DNA from: an uncultured Anaeroplasma sp.
Lineage (GTDB): Bacteria > Bacillota_I > Bacilli_A > Acholeplasmatales > Anaeroplasmataceae
Assembly: GCA_945919465.1 (NCBI GenBank)
Contig: CAMEJG010000012.1
Location: 1 to 45,217 of the forward strand
Length of the DNA stretch: 45,217 nucleotides
Reading direction: 5' to 3'
Below the pieces are notes generated by a model that made no database searches, had not been told where the DNA came from, and saw only the letters and a program-made list of their open reading frames with translations. Shown piece after piece: positions 17,489 to 26,098 of the stretch. Position 1 is the stretch's first letter; each line of letters begins with the position of its first letter. The position numbers were made by a program, and so were the translations under genes.

Positions 17489-17492
17489 ATAA

Positions 17493-18275
17493 TCACCTAT
17501 ATATTGCCATGTGGTCTAACGGACCAGAGCCTTTTCCCAAATCTAGCATGCTACTTAAGCATTTACTGATATAGTCTTTTGCATTCTTTACAGAATCTTG
17601 GATATTCATTCCCATAGCTAAATTTGAGGCAATAGCACTTGATAGAGTACAACCAGTACCATGTGTATTAGGATTATTAATTCTATTTCCATTAAACCAA
17701 ATAATTTCATTATTATAATATAATAAATCATTACTATCATTAATAGAATGGCCACCCTTAACTAATACTGCTCCTTTTGTTAATTTAGAAATTATTTTTG
17801 CGGCCTCTTCCATATCTTCTTTTGTTTTTATTTTCATATTAGCTAATACTTCTGCTTCTAACACATTAGGTGTAATTATTGTAGCTAAAGGAAATAACTT
17901 TTCTATTAAAGTATTAATAGCATTATCATTTAATAAATGAGCACCTGATGTTGCGACCATTACAGGGTCAAGTACTATATTTTTAGCATTATATTCTATA
18001 AGCTTATCATGAATAGCATTTATTAATTCTATTTCACTTACCATACCTATTTTTACTGCATCAGGATAAATATCACTAAATACTGCATCTAATTCACTTT
18101 TTAAAAAGTCACTACTAACATTTAATATATCAAAAACACCAGTAGTATTTTGAGCAGTAAGTGCTGTTATAGCACTTGATGCATATAGCTTATGAGCTGA
18201 AATAGTTTTAATATCAGCTTGAATTCCAGCACCACCTGAAGAATCAGACCCAGCTATAGTTAATACTGTTTTCAT
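17493..18275 (-). CDS. thiD: Hydroxymethylpyrimidine/phosphomethylpyrimidine kinase
   Basis: About 260 residues, ribokinase-like fold. The start 'TIAGSDSSGGAGIQADIKT' binds HMP, 'VLDPVMVATSGAHLL' is typical, and 'NTHGTGCTLSSAIA' holds the anion hole and catalytic Asp/Gly-Cys region. It phosphorylates HMP twice to HMP-PP, the pyrimidine substrate of ThiE. ATG 18275 with GGTGA upstream is chosen over an in-frame TTG at 18290. The ATG overlaps the thiE stop as ATGA. Confidence 0.95.
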   Translation of the reverse strand: MKTVLTIAGSDSSGGAGIQADIKTISAHKLYASSAITALTAQNTTGVFDILNVSSDFLKSELDAVFSDIYPDAVKIGMVSEIELINAIHDKLIEYNAKNIVLDPVMVATSGAHLLNDNAINTLIEKLFPLATIITPNVLEAEVLANMKIKTKEDMEEAAKIISKLTKGAVLVKGGHSINDSNDLLYYNNEIIWFNGNRINNPNTHGTGCTLSSAIASNLAMGMNIQDSVKNAKDYISKCLSSMLDLGKGSGPLDHMAIYR

Positions 18276-19543
18276 ATATTCACCATCCAATTTAAGGTAC
18301 CATAATAATTAGATATTTCTAATAATTCTTGGGTATTTTTTTTATTCGAATCATCAAGGATAGTCATTACATCTAAATTAAGCTTAAGAGCTTCCTTTAT
18401 TGCATATAATGCATCCTCAATAATTAAAATCCTTTTATTAGGATATAATTCTTTAATTTTAATAAAGGCACTACCATTTGATTTTGTAGCATTAAGCTCA
18501 CTAGTAGAATAAACTTTAGTAAAATATTTATTTATTTTATTATTTTCTAAGCTTAAATTTAATAATGATTTATCAGTTTGTGATAATAAAATAATTTCTT
18601 TATTTTTTTGATAAAGAATCTCTAATAATTCTTTAGCATAATCCTTTAATTTAATATTTTTATAGGTAGTTTCAATATAATTAATAATTAAGCTTCTACA
18701 TTCTTCTAAGCTATTACCAATATGATAATTATCATAAAGAAATTTTGCAGCCTCCATATTATTCATATAGGCTACATCCTTATCCAAAGTATCACTTGGA
18801 ATTAATCCATTTGATTTAATGAAATTTGAACACATATGGGCCCATTCATTCATAGAATCAAGTAAAGTACCATCATAATCAAAAACAAATAAATCATAAT
18901 TATTATAATTTAATACAATTTTATCTATTTCTTTTTTTAGATTTTTGGCAGCCATTGTAAAATCATTTTTACTAAATATTTCAGATATTACTGCAACACC
19001 ACTAATACCAGTATTTTTAAGCTTAGATATTGTATATAAATGAATTCCTCCTATCGCAACAACAGGAATATTAACATTAAAGCAAATATTTCTAAGTTCT
19101 TCTATACTTACCAAATCAGCATCATCTTTAGTATTTGTTGGAAAAATAGCACCAACACCTAAATAATCAGCACCATTATTAATTGCAATATTAGCTTCTT
19201 CTAAATTACTAACACTCACACCTAATATTTTATTAGGACCAATTAATTCTCTTACTTTTTTAGCATTTAAATCAGATTGTCCTACATGTATTCCATCAGC
19301 ATCAACACTTAGCATAACATTAATATTATCATTAATAATTAATGGTATATTATATTCCTTACAAGCTTTTTTAGCCTCAATTGCAAGCGTAATAAATTCT
19401 TCATCACTTATATGCTTCTCTCTTAATTGAATAATACCTGCACCACCTAATATAGCATCCTTTACCATATCATAAATACTGATATCATTATGCCAATATC
19501 TATCAGTTATCGCATATAAGGAATAATCAATTTTATCTTTCAT
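18272..19543 (-). CDS. thiE: Thiamine phosphate synthase fused to a HAD phosphatase
   Basis: About 423 residues. Residues 1-208 are a complete ThiE TIM barrel: 'YSLYAITDR', 'GAGIIQLREK' (34-43), 'INDN', 'GIHVGQSDL' (84-92), 'GVGAIFPTNTK' and 'VAIGGI'. It joins HMP-PP and thiazole phosphate into thiamine monophosphate. Residues 215-423 are a HAD hydrolase with all four motifs: D222-Y-D224-G-T, S321 (LLSQTD), K354 and E376-D377 (IIEDALYA). ThiN at 32.5-33.2 kb needs free thiamine, so the fused domain could remove the phosphate from TMP; that is inference. The frame is open to an ATG at 19573, but ATG 19543 gives the usual ThiE N-terminus and only 11 bases of overlap with thiM. Confidence 0.9.
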   Translation of the reverse strand: MKDKIDYSLYAITDRYWHNDISIYDMVKDAILGGAGIIQLREKHISDEEFITLAIEAKKACKEYNIPLIINDNINVMLSVDADGIHVGQSDLNAKKVRELIGPNKILGVSVSNLEEANIAINNGADYLGVGAIFPTNTKDDADLVSIEELRNICFNVNIPVVAIGGIHLYTISKLKNTGISGVAVISEIFSKNDFTMAAKNLKKEIDKIVLNYNNYDLFVFDYDGTLLDSMNEWAHMCSNFIKSNGLIPSDTLDKDVAYMNNMEAAKFLYDNYHIGNSLEECRSLIINYIETTYKNIKLKDYAKELLEILYQKNKEIILLSQTDKSLLNLSLENNKINKYFTKVYSTSELNATKSNGSAFIKIKELYPNKRILIIEDALYAIKEALKLNLDVMTILDDSNKKNTQELLEISNYYGTLNWMVNI

Positions 19544-20339
19544 ATAATTGTAAACCCTTAGATAATTCTTCATCAGTTAAATTACTAATAGCATCAATTA
19601 ATCCAATATGTAGACTTCCAGTACCTAAAGCCTTTTTTTCGCTAATTTCACCTGCAAGACCTACTGCAGCAATACTCATCGCAACAGCCTCTAGCTTATT
19701 ATCTAAATTGCTAACTAAATATGAGGCAGTAACACCTGCAGCCATACAGCCAGTTCCTGTTATTTTACCCATATTTTTAGTACCATTTAAGCAATAATAG
19801 GCTTTATTATCATCACATATAACATCAATTGGGCCTGTAATTGCGATAATAGAACCAGTAATTTTTGATAATTTCTTTGTAAATTCAATAGTTTCATCTA
19901 AATTATCCATAGTAACTAAATCAAGGCTACTTGCATCTACACCCTTAGTTTTATTGCTATTAAATACAATTGCTTTAATTTCAGAAATATTACCTTTAAT
20001 TACATCAAAAGAAACCTCATCTAATAATCTTTTAACAACCTCACTACGATATGGGGTTGCCCCTGCACCAACTGGATCTAAAACTACAGGATGACCTAGC
20101 TTATTTGCAGTTTTTCCAGCTTCAATCATTGATTCTACTGTTCTTTCGTTAAGTGTACCGATATTAATAACTAAAGCATTACATATTGTTTGCATATCAG
20201 ATACTTCTTTAATTTCATCAGCCATAATTGGTGATGCACCACAAGCTAATACAATGTTTGCAACATCATTAACAGTCACATAATTTGTAATACAATGTAT
20301 TAGAGGGCATTTTTTTCTTGTGTTTTTAATAATATTCAT
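19533..20339 (-). CDS. thiM: Hydroxyethylthiazole kinase
   Basis: This 268-residue ribokinase-like protein carries the ThiM N-terminus 'CPLIHCITNYVTVNDVANI' and 'ACGASPIMADE', then 'PVVLDPVGAGATPYRSE', and 'ITGTGCMAAGVTASYL' with the catalytic Cys. It phosphorylates 4-methyl-5-hydroxyethylthiazole for ThiE. It is the first gene of the TPP-riboswitch operon. The ribosome binding site AAGGAGAAG precedes the ATG. No thiC, thiG or other new-synthesis gene is present in the operon, so it feeds on salvaged thiazole. Confidence 0.95.
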   Translation of the reverse strand: MNIIKNTRKKCPLIHCITNYVTVNDVANIVLACGASPIMADEIKEVSDMQTICNALVINIGTLNERTVESMIEAGKTANKLGHPVVLDPVGAGATPYRSEVVKRLLDEVSFDVIKGNISEIKAIVFNSNKTKGVDASSLDLVTMDNLDETIEFTKKLSKITGSIIAITGPIDVICDDNKAYYCLNGTKNMGKITGTGCMAAGVTASYLVSNLDNKLEAVAMSIAAVGLAGEISEKKALGTGSLHIGLIDAISNLTDEELSKGLQLYER

Positions 20340-20357
20340 TTTCTTCTCCTTTATAAA

Positions 20358-20381
20358 TTAAAAAAATGTCCACTAGGACAT
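20358..20381 (-). terminator. Attenuator terminator of the TPP riboswitch
   Basis: ATGTCC (20366-20371) and GGACAT (20376-20381) form a stem; on the minus strand seven T follow. It lies between the riboswitch and thiM, so TPP binding probably controls transcription read-through. Confidence 0.8.
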
Positions 20382-20415
20382 GCTTAAAAGGAACTATAAT
20401 ATCAAAATGATATTC

Positions 20416-20503
20416 CATACTATCCCTACGCTAGCATTACCTAGATCAGGTCATGGGTCGATAACTAAATATCCTCTCAGCCAAAAAGGCTCCCCTTAAT
20501 ATG
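20416..20503 (-). promoter_or_regulatory. TPP riboswitch (THI element)
   Basis: Read on the minus strand, it has GGGGAGCC, CTGAGAGG, then GACCCATGACCTGATCT and GGTAATGCTAGCGTAGGGA, the conserved TPP aptamer order. The closing P1 helix pairs CATATT (20503-20498) with AGTATG (20421-20416). It precedes thiM and a terminator. Binding of thiamine pyrophosphate should shut off the whole salvage operon. Confidence 0.95.
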
Positions 20504-20511
20504 ACAAATTT

Positions 20512-20541
20512 ATTATACTACTTTTTATATAATAATGTAAA
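20512..20541 (-). promoter_or_regulatory. Promoter of the thiamine operon
   Basis: TTTACA (20541-20536), 18 bases, TATAAT (20517-20512) on the minus strand, ending 9 bases before the aptamer. Confidence 0.55.
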
Positions 20542-20751
20542 TAGTGAACAATTTTAAAATCACATAATTTTACATATTATTAAAATTTTTGTTTGATAAT
20601 TAAAAATTAGAATATTTATAAATAATTATATATTATTTTTCACATTTTTATACTTTTTTTTCATATTTTAAGCTTATTTTAATTGTTTTTTAAAATTAAA
20701 TAGTTATAATATATTTGTTCATAATACTATTGTTTACTATTTTTTAATACT

Positions 20752-20767
20752 GATTTACTGATTTACT
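20752..20767 (+). repeat. Tandem GATTTACT repeat before the XRE regulator
   Basis: GATTTACT occurs twice head to tail, with a further TTTACT at 20733-20738. The copies lie in the promoter region of an HTH gene and could be its operator. Confidence 0.35.
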
Positions 20768-20794
20768 GTTTATTATTAAAAGGAGGATAAAAAA

Positions 20795-21163
20795 ATGGCT
20801 TTTTGCAATCAACTAAAAAAATTAAGAAAGAGAAACAATATTAAACAGGTTGAATTAGCTAATATGCTTGGTGTTAAGCAATATGTAATTTCAGGATGGG
20901 AAACCTCTAGATCTGAACCTAGTATAAGTCAAATTTGTAGGCTTGCAGAAATATTTGAAGTCCCTATTGATTATCTTTTAGATACACATACAATCCGTGT
21001 TAGTGATAATGATGATTTTAAAAAGGTTGAAAGAAATATCAAAATGGATATAGAGGATAAATTTGTTGTTGAATTTCAAAATATTATTGAGAATTTATCA
21101 GATAGTCAAAAGGATGCTGTTATAGATATGGTTAAATCCTTTATAAAAATATCTACACGATAA
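20795..21163 (+). CDS. XRE family (Cro/CI-type) transcriptional regulator
   Basis: This 122-residue protein has an N-terminal HTH_3 domain (residues 5-62): 'LKKLRKRNNIKQVELANMLG' is split over helices 1-3, with 'VKQYVISGWETSRSEPSISQ' carrying the recognition helix. The C-terminal 50 residues are helical and may dimerise. It is one of only two rightward genes in the right-hand 36 kb, it stands alone, and it has AAAGGAGG before the ATG. The target is unknown; tandem GATTTACT repeats upstream suggest control of its own promoter. It might also act on the divergent thiamine operon, for which there is no direct sign. Confidence 0.85.
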   Translation: MAFCNQLKKLRKRNNIKQVELANMLGVKQYVISGWETSRSEPSISQICRLAEIFEVPIDYLLDTHTIRVSDNDDFKKVERNIKMDIEDKFVVEFQNIIENLSDSQKDAVIDMVKSFIKISTR

Positions 21164-21167
21164 TTAG

Positions 21168-21187
21168 GGAGCTTATGCTCCTTTTTT
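21168..21187 (+). terminator. Rho-independent terminator of the XRE gene
   Basis: GGAGC (21168-21172), loop TTAT, GCTCC (21177-21181), then six T. Confidence 0.85.
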
Positions 21188-21195
21188 GTTTTAAT

Positions 21196-21223
21196 AAAAA
21201 AAACTCCTATAAAACAAGGAGTC
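21196..21223 (-). terminator. Rho-independent terminator of the ABC transporter operon
   Basis: ACTCCT (21203-21208) pairs with AGGAGT (21217-21222); on the minus strand a run of T follows. Confidence 0.8.
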
Positions 21224-21231
21224 ATAATAAA

Positions 21232-21984
21232 TTATTGTAAATTCAAATGTTTAGTAGTATATCTTATAGATAGGAAATAGTATAAGAAAATACCACCTAT
21301 TTCTAATAAGGTTATTGTCGTATCTATATAATTATTTAATAAATTAAAGCTATTAGTAAATGCAGCGAAAATACCACTTACAACAGAAAATATAGTTATT
21401 GAGCCTATAATTAATGCAAAACATAAAATAGTAGTCATTCTCTTCTTTGATTTAATAGCAGAATTACCAATAGCTTGAGCACAAATTAAAAGAAGAAAGA
21501 AATAATAAGCATTTACTATTTCATAAATAATTGAAATTATTGAACCATAAATATTTTCTAAATCTATTTTAAGAAGTTCATTATAAAATTTTGAAAAATT
21601 TTGTGCAAATACACCATATATAGTATTACATAGTGCTAACATTGCATATGAAGCTAATGCCCATACAGTTAAGGATAAAATTTTTGATAATAATATCTGA
21701 TGTTCTGTAACAGGAAGAGTGTGAGTTAAATAACCTTGATTTGAAAATGAAGTTGTTGAATAGCGATGTAATACTAGAATAATAACAACAATATAGACAA
21801 ATGCTGATACAAATGAATATAGGCCAACAAAAGTAAGCATTGTAAGACTATATGGTTGTTCTGTAATATTAGCTTGAAGTGTAAATAATCCTGATATAAC
21901 ACTTAATCCTAGCATTACAACATAATAAATCCACATTTTTTTAGCTATAGAAAGCATATCATATTTAAATAATTTTAGGAACAT
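21232..21984 (-). CDS. ABC-2 type transporter membrane protein
   Basis: This 250-residue protein has about six membrane helices (near 18-36, 52-75, 105-125, 148-170, 182-208 and 222-242). The start 'MFLKLFKYDMLSIAKKMW' is typical of ABC-2 permeases of Firmicutes. The segment 'GYLTHTLPVTEHQILLSKIL' is the cytoplasmic coupling region often seen in the YtrC or bacteriocin-immunity type. It overlaps the ATPase gene by 10 bases, so both form one export or sensing unit. The substrate cannot be told. AAGGAGG precedes the ATG. Confidence 0.85.
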   Translation of the reverse strand: MFLKLFKYDMLSIAKKMWIYYVVMLGLSVISGLFTLQANITEQPYSLTMLTFVGLYSFVSAFVYIVVIILVLHRYSTTSFSNQGYLTHTLPVTEHQILLSKILSLTVWALASYAMLALCNTIYGVFAQNFSKFYNELLKIDLENIYGSIISIIYEIVNAYYFFLLLICAQAIGNSAIKSKKRMTTILCFALIIGSITIFSVVSGIFAAFTNSFNLLNNYIDTTITLLEIGGIFLYYFLSIRYTTKHLNLQ

Positions 21985-22667
21985 TGATATACCTCCTTAA
22001 ATAAATCAACAAGACTTTCATATTTTGTAAGAATAATTTCTTTTGATTTATGAATAACTACATTACCTTTATTTAAAAAGGCAACATCATCTAAAAATGG
22101 CTCAATATCTCTTACAAGATGAGTACATATTATTAGTGATGAATTAGGTGACATAGCATCTAGTGCTGTTTGAATGACAAAGTCTCTAATTCCAGGGTCT
22201 ACTCCTGCAATTGGTTCATCTAAAATATATAGCTTTGCATTTCTAGACATAACTAGAGCTAATTGTAATTTTTCTTTATTACCCTTAGATAATTGACCAA
22301 ATTTTTTATTTAGAGGGATTTCAAATTTATTTAATATATTTTTAGCTTTATCCTCATCAAAATCCTCATAAAAATCCTTAAAGAAATTAATACATTCTTT
22401 AATTGACATAGCATTTTCTATATAAGTTTGGTCTGGTAAATAAGAAATAATTTTTTTTGTTTCAACACCTATTTTCTTACCATCAACAAGTATTTCTCCT
22501 TCATCAGGTGTTAATAAGCCATTTATTAATTTAATTAAAGTAGTTTTTCCACTACCATTGCTTCCTAATAATCCTATAACATGACCAGATTCAAATTCTA
22601 AATTGATATTATTAATACCACGTGATTCGTTATAGTTTTTAGTAATATTTTTAATTTCTAAAAGCAT
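21975..22667 (-). CDS. ABC transporter ATP-binding protein
   Basis: This 230-residue nucleotide-binding domain has Walker A 'GSNGSGKTT' (about 34-42), Q-loop 'YLPDQT', signature 'LSKGNKEKLQLALV' (a Gly/Asn-type variant of LSGGQ), Walker B 'LYILDEPIAGVDP' and H-loop 'IICTHLV'. It resembles the YtrB group that pairs with ABC-2 permeases in Firmicutes, often behind a GntR repressor; here no GntR gene is adjacent. A strong GGAGG precedes the ATG, and the permease gene follows with overlap. Confidence 0.92.
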   Translation of the reverse strand: MLLEIKNITKNYNESRGINNINLEFESGHVIGLLGSNGSGKTTLIKLINGLLTPDEGEILVDGKKIGVETKKIISYLPDQTYIENAMSIKECINFFKDFYEDFDEDKAKNILNKFEIPLNKKFGQLSKGNKEKLQLALVMSRNAKLYILDEPIAGVDPGIRDFVIQTALDAMSPNSSLIICTHLVRDIEPFLDDVAFLNKGNVVIHKSKEIILTKYESLVDLFKEVYQCS

Positions 22668-22821
22668 AATCTATCCTCCTTCTATAAATTATATCATATC
22701 ATGAAATAATTTGTATATTTTTTTTAAATTTAGATGAATTATTAGTGATTTTAATATTAATAGTTAAAAAAAGATTTATTATATAGCTATTTTATGATAT
22801 ACTTTGTGCGAGGTAATTATA

Positions 22822-23295
22822 ATGATTAATAAAATAATTAAAACTTTTTTCAATAAAAAATTTATTATATTTTGTATAATTGGAGGCTTAGCCTATTTAA
22901 TTCATCAAGGAGTTTATTCCTTATATACTCAAGTATTAAAATTTTATGATGATCCCTATCATTTAATATCATCTGGTTTAGGATTTATTATAGCTTCAAT
23001 ATTTACATACATATTAAATGCTAAAATAACATATAAAACTAATATGTCTAAAAAGACTGCATTAGAATCTTTAGTAGTATATGTTCTAAAATTTATTTTA
23101 ACAGAGGGTATTACCTTTGGAATAATGGCAATTATGAATAATTGTTTTTCTAAAGAAGATTTATTCTATAAAATAGTAGATATTCTTCTTCCTTTAATAT
23201 TAACATGTATAACCTTAATATTACAATTCTTAGCATTTAATGTTATATTTAAAACAAAAAATGATAAAAATGAAAATGAGGCTAGCTCAAATTAG
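22822..23295 (+). CDS. GtrA family membrane protein
   Basis: About 157 residues with four membrane helices: 'FIIFCIIGGLAYLIHQGVY' (about 11-29), then near 45-65, 75-100 and 115-140. The glycine-rich first helix and the 'NAKITYK' after helix 2 are GtrA family marks. GtrA proteins are thought to flip or help transfer lipid-linked sugars for surface glycans or teichoic acids. ATG 22822 follows GAGGT at 8 bases; an in-frame TTG at 22804 has no ribosome binding site. It stands alone and converges on the HIT gene; its 3' end forms part of the shared terminator. Confidence 0.8.
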   Translation: MINKIIKTFFNKKFIIFCIIGGLAYLIHQGVYSLYTQVLKFYDDPYHLISSGLGFIIASIFTYILNAKITYKTNMSKKTALESLVVYVLKFILTEGITFGIMAIMNNCFSKEDLFYKIVDILLPLILTCITLILQFLAFNVIFKTKNDKNENEASSN

Positions 23296-23318
23296 TTTGA
23301 GTTGGCCTCATTTTCATT
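23269..23318. terminator. Bidirectional terminator between gtrA-like and HIT genes
   Basis: AATGAAAATGAGGC (23269-23282) pairs perfectly with GCCTCATTTTCATT (23305-23318). An inner stem, CTCAAA/TTTGAG, caps it. The T-rich tail is best on the minus strand. The left arm lies inside the gtrA-like coding end. Confidence 0.85.
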
Positions 23319-23323
23319 AACAA

Positions 23324-23749
23324 CTATTTTCTAAAATTATTTTTAATATTTTCTACTACCATATTTAATTCTTCTTCTGTAGCATATTCATTTGTATTCA
23401 TTACAAATGTGCCACCCCATTCAAAGCCATCCTTATATTTAGGAACTAAATGGATATGAAGGTGACCAAGTGTATCTCCATAAGCACCATAATTGATTCT
23501 ATCAGGATGATATGCCTTTTGAATTGATTTTGCAGTATCTGCAACATCAGCCATAAATTTATTTCTTTCTTCATCAGATAAATCCTGAATTTCAGCAATA
23601 TGATCAGCCTTATAAGCTACTATAGCTCTACCTTTATGATGTTGATCCTTAAATACAATAATTTCTGATGTTTCTGTTTCAAAGGCTAAAACACCAAACT
23701 TATCAAGAGCCTCTCCCTTATTACAATAAGGACATCCACATTTTTTCAT
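23324..23749 (-). CDS. HIT (histidine triad) family hydrolase
   Basis: This 141-residue protein has the triad 'GHLHIHLVPK' near residue 97, in which the middle His is the nucleophile. An N-terminal 'CGCPYCNKGE' cysteine cluster probably binds zinc. HIT proteins hydrolyse nucleoside phosphoramidates or related nucleotides in the cytoplasm. The C-terminus 'FEWGGTFVMN' is seen in a group of Firmicute HIT proteins. GAGGT lies before the ATG. It follows lepA with a 40-base gap and may share its transcript. Confidence 0.9.
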   Translation of the reverse strand: MKKCGCPYCNKGEALDKFGVLAFETETSEIIVFKDQHHKGRAIVAYKADHIAEIQDLSDEERNKFMADVADTAKSIQKAYHPDRINYGAYGDTLGHLHIHLVPKYKDGFEWGGTFVMNTNEYATEEELNMVVENIKNNFRK

Positions 23750-23789
23750 TTTTTCTACCTCTTCTAATATTTATTTATAGTTATAGTGA

Positions 23790-25628
23790 TTATCCACTAG
23801 TACTATCATCTGTTGATAATATAGCAAGGAAAGCCTCTTGAGGAACAGATACAGAACCAATTTCCTTCATCTTTTTCTTTCCTTCCTTTTGTTTTTCTAG
23901 TAATTTTTTCTTTCTAGAAATATCTCCTCCGTAGCATTTTGCTAAAACATCCTTACGTAAGGCTTTTATATCACTTCTAGCAATTACTTTATGATTAATT
24001 ACTGCCTGAACTGGAACCTCAAATAATTGTCTTGGAATTATTTCCTTTAATTTTTCTACTAAAATTCTTCCTCTATTATATGCAAAATCCTTATGAACTA
24101 TAGTAGATAGGGCATCTACTACCTCTCCATTAAGCATTACATCCATTTTAACAAGCTTAGATTCTTGATATTCTCCAAGCTCATAATCAAATGAAGCATA
24201 GCCTTTAGTATAGCTTTTAATTTTATCAAAGAAATCATAAACAATTTCAAGTAATGGCATATTATAATGTAATACTGCTCTTGTTTCTTCAACATATTGC
24301 ATATTAATAAATATACCACGCTTCTTTTGACATAAATCCATTACAGCGCCGATATATTCAGTTGGAGTCATTATTGTAGCTTTAACAAATGGCTCTTCAA
24401 TTCTTGAAATAACCTGAGTTTCTGGTAGCATTGAGGGATTATCAATTTCAACCATTTCTCCATTAGTTAAATAAACATGATAAGATACTGAAGGGGCTGT
24501 AGCTATCAAATCTATATTAAATTCTCTTGCGATTCTTTCTTTTACAATATCCATATGTAATAAGCCTAAAAAGCCGGTTCTAAAGCCAAAGCCTAAGGCT
24601 TGAGAGGTTTCAGGTTCAAACACTAAGGCTGCATCAGAAAGCTTAAGCTTTTCTAGAGCATCTCTTAAATCTTGATATTTCTTTGAATCAATTGGATATA
24701 ATCCACAATAAACCATTGGATTTAGCTTACGATAGCCTTCAAGTGGAATTGTTGCATGATTTTCCTTTGTGGTGATTGTATCACCTACATGAACATTATT
24801 AATGTCTTTAATTGATGCTGTAATATATCCAACATCACCTGCCATAAGAAAATCTCTTCCTACCTCTTTAGGAGTTCTAACTCCTAATTCCACTACTGTA
24901 TATTCCTTGCCTGTTGCCATAAATTCAATAGTATCTCCACGGCTGATTATTCCTTCTTTTACACAAACAAGAATAACTACACCACGATAAGGATCAAAGG
25001 CACTATCGAAAATTAACGCTCTAGCAGGGGCATCAAGTCTACCACTTGGTGGAGCTATATAGGATACTACTTGTTCTAAAATATCCTTTACTCCTACACC
25101 AGTTTTAGCTGATGCAAGTACTGCTTCATAAGATGGAATCCCAATTACATCTTCTATTTCATGTTTTGCACGCTCAGGATCTGCTGAAGGCAAATCTATT
25201 TTATTTATTAATGGTAATATCTCTAAATTATTATCCAAAGCTAAATATACGTTAGCTAGGGTTTGAGCCTCAACACCTTGGGTGGCATCAACAACTAAAA
25301 TAGCACCCTCACATGCAGCAAGGCTCCTTGAAACCTCGTAGGTAAAATCAACGTGACCTGGAGTATCAATTAAGTGAAAATCATATTCAATGCCATTATT
25401 AGCTTTATATTTTAAAGCTACAGCATTAAGCTTTATAGTAATTCCTCTTTCACGTTCTAGCTCCATTGAATCTAGAATTTGTTCTTGCATTTCTCTTTCT
25501 TCAACTGAATCACAAATTTCAAGAATTCTATCTGCTAGAGTTGATTTTCCATGATCTATATGTGCAATTATACAAAAGTTTCTTATTTTATTTTGTCTTT
25601 TCTTTAATTCCTCTAAATTATATTCCAT
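23790..25628 (-). CDS. lepA: Elongation factor 4 (LepA)
   Basis: About 612 residues. G-domain motifs are 'AHIDHGKST' (G1), 'DTPGHVDF' (G3) and 'NKIDLP' (G4). Domain II, the EF-G-like domains III and V, and the LepA-specific C-terminal domain ('SYDYEL', '[11 protein letters not shown]', '[21 protein letters not shown]' region) follow in order. LepA is a ribosomal GTPase acting in translation and 30S biogenesis. ATG 25628 with GAGG upstream is the start; the frame is open for another 21 codons without a ribosome binding site. It has its own promoter just after the RNase P terminator. Confidence 0.97.
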   Translation of the reverse strand: MEYNLEELKKRQNKIRNFCIIAHIDHGKSTLADRILEICDSVEEREMQEQILDSMELERERGITIKLNAVALKYKANNGIEYDFHLIDTPGHVDFTYEVSRSLAACEGAILVVDATQGVEAQTLANVYLALDNNLEILPLINKIDLPSADPERAKHEIEDVIGIPSYEAVLASAKTGVGVKDILEQVVSYIAPPSGRLDAPARALIFDSAFDPYRGVVILVCVKEGIISRGDTIEFMATGKEYTVVELGVRTPKEVGRDFLMAGDVGYITASIKDINNVHVGDTITTKENHATIPLEGYRKLNPMVYCGLYPIDSKKYQDLRDALEKLKLSDAALVFEPETSQALGFGFRTGFLGLLHMDIVKERIAREFNIDLIATAPSVSYHVYLTNGEMVEIDNPSMLPETQVISRIEEPFVKATIMTPTEYIGAVMDLCQKKRGIFINMQYVEETRAVLHYNMPLLEIVYDFFDKIKSYTKGYASFDYELGEYQESKLVKMDVMLNGEVVDALSTIVHKDFAYNRGRILVEKLKEIIPRQLFEVPVQAVINHKVIARSDIKALRKDVLAKCYGGDISRKKKLLEKQKEGKKKMKEIGSVSVPQEAFLAILSTDDSTSG

Positions 25629-25644
25629 ATTGCACCTCGATAAT

Positions 25645-25673
25645 ATAATATCAAAAAATGTAACTATTTTCAA
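25645..25673 (-). promoter_or_regulatory. Promoter of lepA
   Basis: TTGAAA (25673-25668), 17 bases, TATTAT (25650-25645) on the minus strand, 17 bases before the lepA ATG. Confidence 0.6.
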
Positions 25674-25675
25674 TA

Positions 25676-25700
25676 TTAAAAAGGAGGACAAAGTCCTCCT
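25676..25700 (-). terminator. Rho-independent terminator of RNase P RNA
   Basis: AGGAGGAC (25682-25689) pairs perfectly with GTCCTCCT (25693-25700) around a 3-base loop, followed by T on the minus strand. Confidence 0.9.
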
Positions 25701-26029
25701 GTAGCTTATAAGCCATGTTCTGTTCCTTGCGGTGGTAGCTATTTATCTACGATTAATCGTCCCTATCTTACTTTTATTCGCTTAATAGAGCTCCCCTACC
25801 ATAATTTGGGTTTCTAGCTTGCGGGGTTTACCAACGTTTCATTTCTTCGTTTCCAAAGACATCGTTTCTGTGGCACTTTAGAGAATACACCATATCAAAG
25901 ACTTAGGCTTCTTCCGCCGTCACCTAAAGGTGCCTGACCTTATTTATTAAATCAGCACAAACACTACAATCATCTCAGATTGTGCTAGCATGGACTTTCC
26001 TAACACTATGTGCTCAGCTACCAAGCTAC
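25701..26029 (-). ncRNA. rnpB: RNase P RNA (Bacillus type B)
   Basis: Read on the minus strand the conserved blocks appear in order: GGAAAGTCCATGCT near the 5' end, a P-loop region with GGTGACGG, CCACAGAAACGATG, GGTAAACCCCGC, and GAACAGAACATGGCTTA near the 3' end. GTAGCTT at the 5' end and AAGCTAC at the 3' end close helix P1. This is the catalytic RNA that matures tRNA 5' ends. The length of about 329 bases is normal, although the ends are set by the P1 helix rather than measured. Confidence 0.95.
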
Positions 26030-26035
26030 ATAAAT

Positions 26036-26063
26036 ATTATATAGAAATATGATTAAAAATCAA
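26036..26063 (-). promoter_or_regulatory. Promoter of rnpB
   Basis: TTGATT (26063-26058), 16 bases, TATAAT (26041-26036). The expected transcription start coincides with the first base of helix P1. Confidence 0.6.
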
Positions 26064-26098
26064 GAATAATATATTTATTTTGTTTAAAAATCATTGTT

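Noticed and set aside
25701-26029. tmRNA or 6S RNA instead of RNase P RNA
   Set aside because: The conserved RNase P blocks occur in order and the ends close a P1 helix; there is no tRNA-like end or tag frame.
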